From Bog-473 sp963753115 (lineage in GTDB: Bacteria > Actinomycetota > Acidimicrobiia > Acidimicrobiales > RAAP-2), in NCBI GenBank assembly GCA_963753115.1, contig CAVWBB010000026.1, positions 1-64,000 of the forward strand: a stretch of 64,000 bases of DNA. The letters are read 5' to 3'. A model generated the notes under the pieces. It had not been told where the DNA came from and did not search any database. It was given only the letters and a program-made list of their open reading frames with translations. Both the position numbers and the translations under genes were made by a program. Shown here one piece after another: positions 16,745 through 25,798 of the stretch; position 1 is the first letter of the stretch, and each line of letters begins with the position of its first letter.

Positions 16745-17742
16745 GAGGGGGCAGAGGCCGACACGGCGATCCGCCGGTCCTGGCCACTCCCGTCGGGCAA
16801 CGGGGCGACCTCGACGAACCCCGCCCGCCGGAGCAACAGCTCCCAGGTGGCCTCGTGGAGAGGGCGGCCGTCGACCAGGTCCTGCGCGGACGTGTCGCGC
16901 GCCGCCAGGGCCGCCACGGGTTCGGCGACCACGACGAACGGGCTTCCCCGTCGGAGCACACGGCGGCTCTGGGCCAACAACGGCAGGAGCGCGTGGAGCG
17001 GCAGCCGGTCGACCACGCCGCTCAGCACGACACCGCCGGTCGTCCCGTCGGGGCGGGACGCCAGATGCTCCGACGCTTCGGCGATGGTCACCGAGCAGCC
17101 CTGCTCAATGGCACGGAGCGCCACGGCGCCGCGCGGCTCCACGCCGTGTGCGGCCGCGCCGCGCGCGCGCAACGCGTGCACCAGCGCGCCCTCCCCGCAG
17201 TCCGCGTGGACGATCTCGCCACCCGGTGTGCACGCCAGCACGTGTGCCGCGATGGGACCGGCCCATGCCCCCAGTTCGCGCGCGGGGACGAGCCAGGCGG
17301 CGCCCTCCACGGGCCGGTCCTGGGCGGCGAGCCTCGCCTCGAGCGTCTCGACCCTCGCCGACAGGAAGCGAAAGGCCTCGACCACGTGGCCCATGGCCTC
17401 TTCGAGCTCGGTCTTCTCGCCGTTGCCGTCCCCCGGGCGCGGGGAGCGATCCCTCCTCGGGCGCAACCGGTCGAGGGCGCCGGTCCGCCGTCCCTCGGTC
17501 CGGCTTGCCGAGACTGCGTCGGAGAGGGCCGAGGCACCAGGGTGGTACGGGCCGTAGCGGTCGCCGAGATGCGTGAAGGCCGCCAGGAAGTTCCAGGCGT
17601 CACTGCCCTGTGGCGCCAGCCGGGTGAAGGCCTCGCGCAATGCAGCCGCTGCCCGTACCTGGTCTCCAGCCGGGGGTTCCCCGACCTCGCTCCGGGTTTC
17701 GGCGTCATCGGCATCGCCAGTTGGAGGAGGGGCTCCGGACAT
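16741..17742 (-). CDS. methyltransferase-like protein heading a glycosyltransferase operon
   Basis: This 333-residue protein has a variable N-terminal part, a coiled-coil-like stretch (TELEEAMGHVVEAFRFLSAR) and a C-terminal Rossmann domain. The SAM-binding loop is changed to IVHADCGEGALVHAL. Later segments VVLSGVVDRLPLHALLPLL and GRPLHEATWELLLRRAGF match the gene at 23487. It probably methylates a sugar of the surface glycan, but the loop is non-canonical, so activity is uncertain. The start at 17742 has TAGCAT 8 nt upstream and lies 8 bp from an ATG on the other strand. Confidence 0.7.
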   Translation of the reverse strand: MSGAPPPTGDADDAETRSEVGEPPAGDQVRAAAALREAFTRLAPQGSDAWNFLAAFTHLGDRYGPYHPGASALSDAVSASRTEGRRTGALDRLRPRRDRSPRPGDGNGEKTELEEAMGHVVEAFRFLSARVETLEARLAAQDRPVEGAAWLVPARELGAWAGPIAAHVLACTPGGEIVHADCGEGALVHALRARGAAAHGVEPRGAVALRAIEQGCSVTIAEASEHLASRPDGTTGGVVLSGVVDRLPLHALLPLLAQSRRVLRRGSPFVVVAEPVAALAARDTSAQDLVDGRPLHEATWELLLRRAGFVEVAPLPDGSGQDRRIAVSASAPS

Positions 17743-17849
17743 GAAACCTGATGCTACCGGCGATGCTCCCTCCCCTTCGGGGGCGGCGCGTTCCCCTCCT
17801 GGCGAGGACCGACTACTTTCGGACGCTTGGCCAAGAGATTCGGGGCAAC

Positions 17850-20189
17850 GTGACGAACGCGCGCGCACTGGCGACACGATGCATCCTGGCGAGCATCTCC
17901 GTGACGGGAATGTGCATCGTTGTCGGCGCGGCTGCCGCTCCGAGCGCGTCGGCGGCCGCCCCCCTCACGTTGACCGAGACGTGGAATCCTGCCGCCGTCC
18001 ACCCCGGTGTCGTCCTCAACGACGCGCCGTGCGGCGTCGTGCAGGCCTCGCCGGTCGCCTTCAACGACGGCGGCACACCCGCCGTGGAGGTCGGCGACCG
18101 CCAGGGCAACCTCTACGGGCTCAACCTGCAGGACGGTTCCGTCGCGCCGGGGTGGGGCAGCGGGAGCGGGAGCACCGTCGGCCCGGCCGACGGGTGCGTG
18201 TCCAACCCTGCCGGTGGGACTCCCGCGGTGGGGATCGACGGCGTGCAGATCCCCGGCAGCCCGCCGGTCGACTCGACCGCCTCGCTCACGGGTAACGGCA
18301 ACCTGTACTTCGGCGCCGGGAACGCGGCCTCACCGGTCGACGGCGGCTACTACGCATACGCTCCGAACGGCTCCGAGCTGTGGAACCAGGTCGTGACCAA
18401 CCCGCCCACTGACTCCGCGCCCGACGGGGGCGTCCAGGCGTCGCTCCCGGTTGCGGACGGTGGATCACTGGTCGAAGGAGGCTCACTCGGCCAGATGACG
18501 TACGGGCTCAGCGCGGCGACCGGCGCCCCGGCCCGCGGGTGGCCGCAGTTCTCCGCCGACAGCGTGTTCTCCACTGCGGCGACGGGCGACTTCTACGGCA
18601 CGGGATCGGACGACTTCGCGGTCGGCGGCGCGTCGTCGGCGGGCTTCGCTCTCGGGACCCACTACGCCAACGGTGGGCACGTCCGCATCTACAACGACCA
18701 CGGCGGCGTGGTCTGCAGTGCGAACACCGACGAGGAGGTCGACTCCTCGCCCGCCGTCGGGCCCATCCTGCCCGGCGGTGCCTATGGGATCGCCACCGGT
18801 ACCGGCAGCTTCTTCCCCGGCGCCAGCGACGAGAACACGGTGAAGGTGTACAACACGAAGTGCAGCCAGGTGTGGAGCCAGACGCTCGACGGCACCACGG
18901 GAGGCAGCCCGGCTCTGGCGAACATCCAGGGGAACGGCCAGCTCGCCGTGGTCGAAGGCACGGTCAAGGGTCAGGCGAGCGGCTCGGTCTGGGCCCTCAA
19001 CGCGGCGACCGGTTCGGTGATCTGGAAGACCTCCCTCCCCGGCGCGGTCTACGGTTCCGTGACCACCGCCGACCTGAACGGGAGCGGCGCGCAGGACGTG
19101 ATCGTGCCGACCGACCAGGGTCTCTACGTCCTCGATGGCCCGACCGGTCAGGTCGTCGCCACCGTCGACGTCGGTGGGAGCGGGACCTATGGCTTCCAGA
19201 ACGCGGCTCTCGTGACAGCGGACGCCAACGGGTCGATCGGGATCACGGTGGCCGGCTACTTCGCCGTGCAAAACGGCAATTACGTGCAGGGCATCGTCCA
19301 GCACTTCGAGGTGACGGGCTCGAATGCTGGCAACGCCGACGCAGCCGGCGGCTGGCCGCAGTTCCACCACGACGCCTCCCTGTCCGGATTCGTCGGGGGT
19401 GGCGCTGCGCTCGGGACCTGCGACCGTCCCGCCGCGGCGCAGAACGGCTATCTGACCGTGGCCTCCGACGGCGGGATCTTCGCCTTCGGGCAGGACTTCT
19501 GCGGGAGCACCGGGAGCATGGCGCTGAACAAGCCCGTGGTCGGCATGGCGGCCACGCCCGGACAGGGCGGCTACTGGCTGGTGGCGTCGGACGGCGGGGT
19601 GTTCTCGTACGGCGACGCCGGGTTCTTCGGCTCGACCGGGTCTCTCGTCCTCAACAAGCCCGTCGTGGGAATGGCGGCCACCCCTGACGGGCGGGGCTAC
19701 TGGTTGGTCGCCTCAGATGGCGGAATCTTCTCCTACGGCGATGCCGGCTTCTACGGGTCGGCGGCAAGCGTTCCCGGACAGGTCATCGTCGGGATGGCGG
19801 CGACCCCGGACGGCCTCGGCTACTGGGAGGTGAGCACGACCGGCAGGGTCTTCACCTTCGGAGACGCCACGCCGGCGGGCGACATCCCCTCTCTGGGCCT
19901 CCATCTCAACGGGTTCATCGTGGGCATCACTCCGGATCCGGTCACCGGCGGCTACTGGCTGGTCGGCTCGGATGGCGGCATCTTCTCCTTCGGGGCGCCG
20001 TTCTTCGGCTCCACCGGCTCCATCCACCTCAACCAGCCGGTCGTCGCGATGCAGTCCACCGGTGACGGGCAGGGCTACTGGTTCGTGGCCTCGGACGGCG
20101 GCATCTTCTCCTATGGCGATGCGCCGTTCCGCGGCTCAATGGGCGGGCAGCACCTCAACAGGCCGATGGTCGGCATGGAGGGCTTCTGA
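17850..20189 (+). CDS. secreted beta-propeller-like protein with six C-terminal GYW repeats
   Basis: This 779-residue protein has a signal peptide (from GTG 17850 to about SASAAAP). An N-terminal region of about 480 residues is rich in blade-like repeats (SPVAFNDGGTPAVEVGDRQG, GSPALANIQGNGQLAVVEG, YGSVTTADLNGSGAQDVIV), which resembles an FG-GAP/PQQ-type propeller. Residues 533-779 are six repeats of the GYWLVASDGG family, shared with the SpoIID protein. Two Cys occur in the N-terminal part. It is probably exported and may bind glycan or wall polymer. The frame is open to ATG 17751, but the signal peptide argues for 17850. Confidence 0.75.
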   Translation: MTNARALATRCILASISVTGMCIVVGAAAAPSASAAAPLTLTETWNPAAVHPGVVLNDAPCGVVQASPVAFNDGGTPAVEVGDRQGNLYGLNLQDGSVAPGWGSGSGSTVGPADGCVSNPAGGTPAVGIDGVQIPGSPPVDSTASLTGNGNLYFGAGNAASPVDGGYYAYAPNGSELWNQVVTNPPTDSAPDGGVQASLPVADGGSLVEGGSLGQMTYGLSAATGAPARGWPQFSADSVFSTAATGDFYGTGSDDFAVGGASSAGFALGTHYANGGHVRIYNDHGGVVCSANTDEEVDSSPAVGPILPGGAYGIATGTGSFFPGASDENTVKVYNTKCSQVWSQTLDGTTGGSPALANIQGNGQLAVVEGTVKGQASGSVWALNAATGSVIWKTSLPGAVYGSVTTADLNGSGAQDVIVPTDQGLYVLDGPTGQVVATVDVGGSGTYGFQNAALVTADANGSIGITVAGYFAVQNGNYVQGIVQHFEVTGSNAGNADAAGGWPQFHHDASLSGFVGGGAALGTCDRPAAAQNGYLTVASDGGIFAFGQDFCGSTGSMALNKPVVGMAATPGQGGYWLVASDGGVFSYGDAGFFGSTGSLVLNKPVVGMAATPDGRGYWLVASDGGIFSYGDAGFYGSAASVPGQVIVGMAATPDGLGYWEVSTTGRVFTFGDATPAGDIPSLGLHLNGFIVGITPDPVTGGYWLVGSDGGIFSFGAPFFGSTGSIHLNQPVVAMQSTGDGQGYWFVASDGGIFSYGDAPFRGSMGGQHLNRPMVGMEGF
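19446..20186 (+). repeat. six 38-44 residue GYW repeats (coding)
   Basis: Six copies of the same repeat family as at 11189-11956. Copy 1 begins GYLTVASDGG, copies 2, 3 and 5 are close to consensus, and copy 4 is the most divergent. Confidence 0.9.
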
Positions 20190-20253
20190 CGGCGACGGTC
20201 GCCCGCCCTGCGCTCCCGGGAGTGCGCGGACGCCTCGCCTAGAGTGACGCCCC

Positions 20254-21159
20254 ATGTTCCGGCGACGTGAAACCGAGAGCGGTTCTTCTGGCCCGGCGGG
20301 GCCTCCAGCCGCCCTTCCGGCTCGTGGCCCCCTCCTCCCGTCCTACCCACCGCGCGACTACTTGGGCCAGCTCGAACCGGCCTACCAAGCCGCATTGTCG
20401 GATCGGCGCGCCGATGCGGACCTCTCGGATTTCGTCTGGTACCACGCCACCGAGCTTCCCGACGGCACGGTCCTGCCGGGCGTCTGGGACCTGCGGGGGC
20501 ACGAGTCGACCTACCTGGGCGGTGTGGATCTGGCAGGGAAACGCGTGCTGGAGCTCGGACCGGCCACGGGTTACCTCACCTTCTACATGGAGCGCATGGG
20601 GGCCGAGGTGGTCTCCTTCGAAGCCGGGCTCGACGTGCCCATCGACACGCTCCCCGTCAAGGGGCAGGACCAGCCCGACGAGCGCATGCGCGTCATGCAG
20701 GAGACCATCGACCGCAACCACGACGGCTGGTGGTACCTGCACCGCGCCCTCGGCTCGTCGGCCCGCTTCGTGCAGGGGAACATCTACGACATGCCGGCCG
20801 ACCTCGGGACCTTCGACATCACCGTGGTGGGCGCCATCCTGCTGCACCTGCGTGAGCCGTGGGGCGCCCTCTCACAAGCGGCACGCCGCACGAGCGAAGC
20901 GATGATCGTCACCGAGCCGCTCCAGGACGACCTGGACCCACCCGAGACCAACATCATGCGCTTCTCCCCCTCCGCCGAGCACCACCTGACCAACTGGTGG
21001 TCGATCTATCCCGGAGCGGTCGTCTCCATGCTGGCCCGCCTCGGCTTCGGGCAGACCGTCACGACGATGCACAGCCAGCGGCACCACCTGGCCCACGACC
21101 TCGGAGCCGACGCCATCGACCAACCGATGTACACCGTCGTGGGGCGCCCCGTCTCCTGA
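20254..21159 (+). CDS. class I SAM-dependent methyltransferase (CmoB/DUF1698-like)
   Basis: This 301-residue protein begins with a Pro/Gly-rich leader, followed by DFVWYHATELPDG and VWDLRGHESTYLG. The SAM-binding motif is VLELGPATGYLTFYMERMGA, and FDITVVGAILLHLREPWGAL sits at motif IV. This arrangement resembles CmoB-type and FkbM-like small-molecule methyltransferases. Its place among glycosyltransferases suggests a glycan or lipid-linked sugar substrate, which is inference. TAGAGT lies 8 nt before the ATG. It converges on a glycosyltransferase gene that ends 21 nt away once that gene's frameshift is repaired. Confidence 0.78.
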   Translation: MFRRRETESGSSGPAGPPAALPARGPLLPSYPPRDYLGQLEPAYQAALSDRRADADLSDFVWYHATELPDGTVLPGVWDLRGHESTYLGGVDLAGKRVLELGPATGYLTFYMERMGAEVVSFEAGLDVPIDTLPVKGQDQPDERMRVMQETIDRNHDGWWYLHRALGSSARFVQGNIYDMPADLGTFDITVVGAILLHLREPWGALSQAARRTSEAMIVTEPLQDDLDPPETNIMRFSPSAEHHLTNWWSIYPGAVVSMLARLGFGQTVTTMHSQRHHLAHDLGADAIDQPMYTVVGRPVS

Positions 21160-21180
21160 TTCGAGTCGGTCGCGCCCGCG

Positions 21181-22387
21181 TCAGAACAAGCCGGGTGTGC
21201 CTCTCCCCCGCTCGACCACGGTGGTGAGGAACTCGTCGTAGCGCGCCACGAGCACCGGCCATCGGAAATGCCGATCGACGAAGGCGCGTCCTCGCCTCCC
21301 GAGCTCCACCGCGCAGCGGGGCGTCCGACACAAGCCGGTCGAGCACCCCTTCGAACTCAGGGTAGGAGGTGAACCACAGGCCGCCGCCCGAGCGCTCGCA
21401 ATGCTCGCGGGTCGGCCCGCAGGAGCCGTTGACGAGGACCGGCAGCTGCTCGACCCAGGCCTCGATCACGACGAGCGAGAACGACTCGAGTGCGGACGGC
21501 GAGATCGCCACCAGCGCGTCGCGCATGATGTCCCATTTGTCGGCCTCGTCCACCGCTCCGGTCACGATGATGTCAGGATGCGGTGGGAGGTCCACCGACA
21601 CGGGCCCGACCAGGACGAGTGCGAGCGGTCCGGGGTGTCGCTCCTTGTAGGTCGCGAAGTAGGACGCCAACATCTTGGAGCCCTTGTGCTCGTCGACCCG
21701 TCCGACGCTGACGAGGTAGGGGCGCTCGCCCAGCCCAACGATCTCCGCACCGGGGCGGCCGGCGGCCTCGGAGTCACCCACCCCGAGCCCGAGCACGATC
21801 TGGGGGCGCTCCGCCACCTGGTACATCCGCTCGACGAGCGCGCGTTCCGAAGCCGTGTAGAAGCAGAACGCATCCGCGTCGCCGAAGGTGCCGCGAAAGA
21901 CCGGCAGGTAGAGGGCGGGTTCGTCGTGCGCCGCCGGGTGGAACACCGCCGGCACGCGCACCTTGCCGATGGTCGCCACCGTCGGATGGTAGAGATACGG
22001 GGACAAGGCAACGACATCGGCGTCCGAGGCGACCACGGCGTCGACCAGCTGGGGGGAGACGGGGCCGTTGTAGTCGACCCACCGCCTTCCCTGTTCCCTC
22101 GTGGCGAGGCGCGGGGCGAGGCGCACGGTCCCATCGAGCCCGTAGAAGTCCGGGATTCGGCCGTGCGCCGACGAGTGGCGGTGCACGGCCACCCCGTTGA
22201 TGTCGGTCGTGCCCGGTTCGAGGACGTCGTCCCACGTGATGGCGTCGAGCGCGCAGGTCGTGTGGACCTCGGCCCTCCAATCCGTCAACGCGGACAGGTG
22301 CTCGGCGAGCTGGCGCACCGCGGTCTCGGCACCGCCCATGATCTCCGGGCCGTAGCGCGGCGTGACGAACACGACCTTGCCGCTCAT
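21181..22387 (-). pseudogene. GT4-like glycosyltransferase with a 1-nt frameshift near the 3' end
   Basis: The protein begins SGKVVFVTPRYGPEIMGGAET and has the usual GT4 linker YLVSVGRVDEHKGSKML and the segment SALESFSLVVIEAWVEQLP. After DRLVSDAPLR the frame turns into Arg-rich nonsense and runs on to 21059, across the next gene. One base fewer at about 21308-21312 restores ELGRRGRAFVDRHFRWP and a TGA at 21181-21183, giving 401 residues. The repaired end sits neatly 21 nt from the converging gene. The break is either a real late frameshift, altering only the last 45 residues or so, or a sequence error. The ATG overlaps the previous stop. Confidence 0.8.
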
Positions 22388-23466
22388 GGCTCGCCCACCA
22401 CGGAGGCGATGGCGTCGATGATGCGGACGGCCACGGCGTCCCCCGAGAGCTCGGCGGCGCGGCGTGTGCCCGAGGCGGTCAACGTGGCGCGGAGCCGGCG
22501 ATCGGTGCAGGCCCGGTGCAGGGCGGCGGCCACGTAGGAAGGGTCGGCGGCGGCCAGCACCAGCGCGGCGTCGGCCACCGTGTCCGACACGGCACCGGCG
22601 CCACGGGTCACGACGGGGACGCCGGCGGTCATCGCCTCGACGAGTGGCACCCCGAAACCCTCGTGCGCCGACAACGAGAGGTACACGTCGGCGGCGTCGA
22701 AGTAGGCGGCCAGCGCCGCATCCGACACCTCGCCCGGCAGCCGCACGGCGGCGGACAGGCCGAGGTCGTGGACGAAGTCCTGCAGCGCCTTGGTGTACTC
22801 GAAGCTCGAGGTGCCCCCGACCAGGTGCAGGCGGGCCTTCTCGTCGTAGAGGCGGCGAAAGGCCCACAACGCCTTCACCAACTCGTGCTGGGCCTTGGAG
22901 GGGACGATCCGCCCGACGAACAGGATGTCGGCGCCACCGCCCGCGCGGAGCTCGGCCAGCTGCGCCGCCACCCGGGGGTCGGGGCTCCCGGTGACCCGCC
23001 CGTAGTCGGCCAGGACCGGCACGACCTCCGTGCGCCGGCAACCGGCCCGCCGGAGCTCGTCCCGGCTGAAGGGGCTCTTGGCCAGCCCGAGCAGCGCTTC
23101 CGGCGCCAGGAGCGCCAGCTCGTCGGCGGCCGCGGCGGCACGCGCCACGCTGCGCGGCTCCCAGCCGGCGAAGTACTCAGGGCCCGTGAAGTTGTGAAAG
23201 TCCAGGATCAGTGGCAACCCGCGCTCGGCGAGGTAGCCGGCCACGGCCGAGGAGGTCGTGAACTGGTAGATCGCCACGTCCCCCGGTGCGGCGTGCTCGG
23301 GGTACATCCAGTGCTTGTACGCCTCGGGAGCAAGGTCGTCGTGGATGGCTTCGGCGAAGATGTCCGACCTCCAGCCCGCGGCTCGCAGGGCCTCGCGCAG
23401 CTGCAGCGCATGGGTCCCCGTGGCGTCGTGCGGGTTGAGGGTGGCGATGAACTGGTGCACCGCCAC
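22384..23466 (-). CDS. GT4-like glycosyltransferase
   Basis: This 360-residue paralog of the genes at 13450, 14601 and 15653 starts VAVHQFIATLNPHDATGTHA. DFHNFTGPEYFAGWEPRS replaces the NYHNVTPPE segment of the paralogs. ILFVGRIVPSKAQHELVKAL and SAHEGFGVPLVEAMTAGVP form the donor side. I chose GTG 23466 because it aligns with the paralog starts. GTG 23490 overlaps the upstream stop as GTGA, and GTG 23460 has GGGAGG at 9 nt. It overlaps the next gene by ATGA. Confidence 0.85.
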   Translation of the reverse strand: MAVHQFIATLNPHDATGTHALQLREALRAAGWRSDIFAEAIHDDLAPEAYKHWMYPEHAAPGDVAIYQFTTSSAVAGYLAERGLPLILDFHNFTGPEYFAGWEPRSVARAAAAADELALLAPEALLGLAKSPFSRDELRRAGCRRTEVVPVLADYGRVTGSPDPRVAAQLAELRAGGGADILFVGRIVPSKAQHELVKALWAFRRLYDEKARLHLVGGTSSFEYTKALQDFVHDLGLSAAVRLPGEVSDAALAAYFDAADVYLSLSAHEGFGVPLVEAMTAGVPVVTRGAGAVSDTVADAALVLAAADPSYVAAALHRACTDRRLRATLTASGTRRAAELSGDAVAVRIIDAIASVVGEP

Positions 23467-23486
23467 CGGCCTCCCGGCGGCGGCGA

Positions 23487-24497
23487 TCACCGCGGCGGCG
23501 GCGCGTACGGCGAGGTGATGGCGGCCCGGACCGCGACCACGAGGAAGTCGTCGCCGCCCGGGCCGGCGTGCGCGACGGCCTCGTAGCCATTCTGCTGCAA
23601 CAAGCTGCACCAGGTGCTCGGGCGCAGCGGGCGGCCGGCCGCGAGGTCGGCCTCAGGTGGCGCGTCGGCGGACTCCCACGCCTGCATGGTGACGGAGTGG
23701 ACGACGAGCGTGCCGCCCGGCGCCAACCGGGTGCCGATGGCGGCCAGCAATTGGCCGCGTTCGGCCCCCGCCATCCCGTCGACGGTCCCGCTCAGCACGA
23801 CGGCGCCCAGCCCGGCCGCGGCCACGGCCCGCAGGTGCTCGCCAACGGACTCACCACGCAGGTCCAGGGTGCCGAGCTCGGCGGCGTCAACCAGACGGGA
23901 GCGGGGGTCGACGCCGTAGGCATCGCCGCCGGCCGCCACCATGCGCCGGACGAGCCACCCGTCGCCGCACGCGGCATGGAGGATCCGTCCCGGCGCCTTG
24001 GCCACGGCCGCCACAGCGGTCTCGACCCACCAGGCGTCCGGCTGCACCTGGGCCGGGAACTCGATCACGCCGGCGGCGGGGACGCGCTGGCCCTCCACCT
24101 GGCGCTCCAGGTCCTGGAGCCGATCGTCGACGATGTGCAGGGCCCGGCTGACCGCCGACGCCGACTGGCTCATCTGGTGCGTGAGCCACCCGACGTACCA
24201 GAGGAGGAGCGAGCGCATGCCCTTCTTGACGACGGCACCAGCGGCCCGCTCGGACTCGACCGGGACCACCGGGTCGATGAACGTGGCGGCGTCGACCATG
24301 CGCAGCGCATCGCCCAGATCGCCCCCCCGGCCCGCCACCGGTGAGTGGGCCAGGAAGAGCTCGTCGAGCTCGCGCTCGAGCTTGGGAGGCAGGTCGCCCG
24401 ACGCCCGACGCAGTCGGACCTCCTCCGCGATCTCCGCCATGACCTGCTCGACGTAGGCCCTCGGGTCTTCGGGCAGCGTCACCTCTGTGTCGCGCAC
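23487..24497 (-). CDS. methyltransferase-like protein of the glycan export operon
   Basis: This 336-residue protein has an N-terminal helical region (PPKLERELDELFLAHSPV, MSQSASAVSRALHIVDDRLQ) and a C-terminal Rossmann domain. Its SAM loop is ILHAACGDGWLVRRMVAAGG, again without the usual GxGxG. VVLSGTVDGMAGAERGQLL and GRPLRPSTWCSLLQQNGY match the gene at 16741, so the two head equivalent MTase-GT-GT modules. The first part resembles N-terminal regions seen in polysaccharide chain-modifying methyltransferases. Sugar methylation is inference. The start is GTG 24497, with GGAG upstream. Confidence 0.72.
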   Translation of the reverse strand: MRDTEVTLPEDPRAYVEQVMAEIAEEVRLRRASGDLPPKLERELDELFLAHSPVAGRGGDLGDALRMVDAATFIDPVVPVESERAAGAVVKKGMRSLLLWYVGWLTHQMSQSASAVSRALHIVDDRLQDLERQVEGQRVPAAGVIEFPAQVQPDAWWVETAVAAVAKAPGRILHAACGDGWLVRRMVAAGGDAYGVDPRSRLVDAAELGTLDLRGESVGEHLRAVAAAGLGAVVLSGTVDGMAGAERGQLLAAIGTRLAPGGTLVVHSVTMQAWESADAPPEADLAAGRPLRPSTWCSLLQQNGYEAVAHAGPGGDDFLVVAVRAAITSPYAPPPR

Positions 24498-24511
24498 GCC
24501 GCCAGCTCCGT

Positions 24512-25795
24512 TCAGTAGGGCTGCGCCATCGCAGCCGACGGGTCGAACTCGCTCTCGGTCGAGATGAGGGCTGCATGCACATCCATGCGGAGCGTGCCGG
24601 TCATCTTCCCCGGGTTCATGACCTCGAAGGTGCCGGCGTGCTCCTGCCAGTCGTACAGGATGCCGCCCCGGCTCTGGATACCCAGTGCGAACGAGAAGGA
24701 GCCGTCGAGCAGCGGCATCTGGACGATCCCGAAATGCATGATGTTCGTGCCTCGCGGAGCCTGGATCTGGACACCGATGATGGAGGTGTCGGTCCGCATG
24801 ATGCTGTTGCCGTCGTTGTCGCGGATCTCCAGCGAGAACACCACGTCCTCCATCGCATGGAGCGCTTCGAACTCCACCCGGATGATCAGGTCGTCACCGC
24901 AGCGCATGTAGGGCACCGTGTTGTCACCCGAGTAGATGCGGTGCACCGAACGGAACCGGACGGGCCGCTCCGTGTCGGGCAGCGCATCGGCGTCGAGGGA
25001 GCCCGGCAGTGCCGGCACGGCGATGAGGGTGGGGTCGACGATCGACATGCCGGCGCCCTCCGCCATGAGGCGCTCCCGGAAGATGCGCGTCACCTCGCCG
25101 GGGTCGCCCTCGGCCACGAGGTGCCCGTGGCTCAGCACGATCCCCCGGTCGCAGATGGCACGGATGGAGTCGGCTGCGTGGGTCACGAGGAGGATGGTCC
25201 GCCCTTCTCGCTGGAACTGGTTGACCCGGTCGATGCACTTGCGCTGGAAGCGCTCGTCCCCCACGGCCAGGACCTCGTCGATCACCAGGACGTCGGGGTC
25301 CACGTTGACGGCCACCGCGAACCCGAGGCGCACGGCCATGCCGGAGGAGTAGAACTTGACGGGGCCGTCGATGAACTCTTCCAGTTCGGAGAAGTCGACG
25401 ATGGCATCGAAGGCCTTGTCCACCTCACGCTTGGACATCCCCAAGAGGGAGCCGTTGAGGTAGATGTTCTCGCGTCCGGTGAGGTCCTGCTGGAAGCCCG
25501 CACCCAGCTCGAGGAGTCCGGCCAGCTTCCCCTGGACCGCCACCTCGCCCTTCGTGGGCTGCAACACGCCGCAGATGCACTTGAGCAGCGTCGACTTGCC
25601 CGAACCGTTGCGCCCGAGGATGCCCACCGTCTCGCCCTGCCGGACGGTGAGCGAGACGTCGTCGAGTGCCCAGAAGTCCTCGACGGACTTCCGCTTCCCG
25701 CCGTGGATCAACCGCTCCTTCAGCGAGTTGTACTGCCCGTGGGCCAGCCGGAACCGCTTGGAGACGTTGCGGACGTCGACCGCGAAGTCACTCAC
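24512..25795 (-). CDS. wzt: polysaccharide ABC transporter ATP-binding protein (Wzt type)
   Basis: This 427-residue ATPase powers export of a lipid-linked surface polysaccharide through the adjacent permease. Walker A is GRNGSGKST at residues 61-69. The signature is YSSGMAVRLGFAVA, Walker B is DPDVLVIDEVLAVGD, and the switch His is in LLVTHAADS. The extra C-terminal domain from about residue 250 has the beta-rich pattern of Wzt C-terminal domains, which recognise the polysaccharide end. Methyltransferases in the same operon would fit a terminal methyl cap read by this domain. That link is inference. Confidence 0.92.
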   Translation of the reverse strand: MSDFAVDVRNVSKRFRLAHGQYNSLKERLIHGGKRKSVEDFWALDDVSLTVRQGETVGILGRNGSGKSTLLKCICGVLQPTKGEVAVQGKLAGLLELGAGFQQDLTGRENIYLNGSLLGMSKREVDKAFDAIVDFSELEEFIDGPVKFYSSGMAVRLGFAVAVNVDPDVLVIDEVLAVGDERFQRKCIDRVNQFQREGRTILLVTHAADSIRAICDRGIVLSHGHLVAEGDPGEVTRIFRERLMAEGAGMSIVDPTLIAVPALPGSLDADALPDTERPVRFRSVHRIYSGDNTVPYMRCGDDLIIRVEFEALHAMEDVVFSLEIRDNDGNSIMRTDTSIIGVQIQAPRGTNIMHFGIVQMPLLDGSFSFALGIQSRGGILYDWQEHAGTFEVMNPGKMTGTLRMDVHAALISTESEFDPSAAMAQPY

Positions 25796-25798
25796 TGC

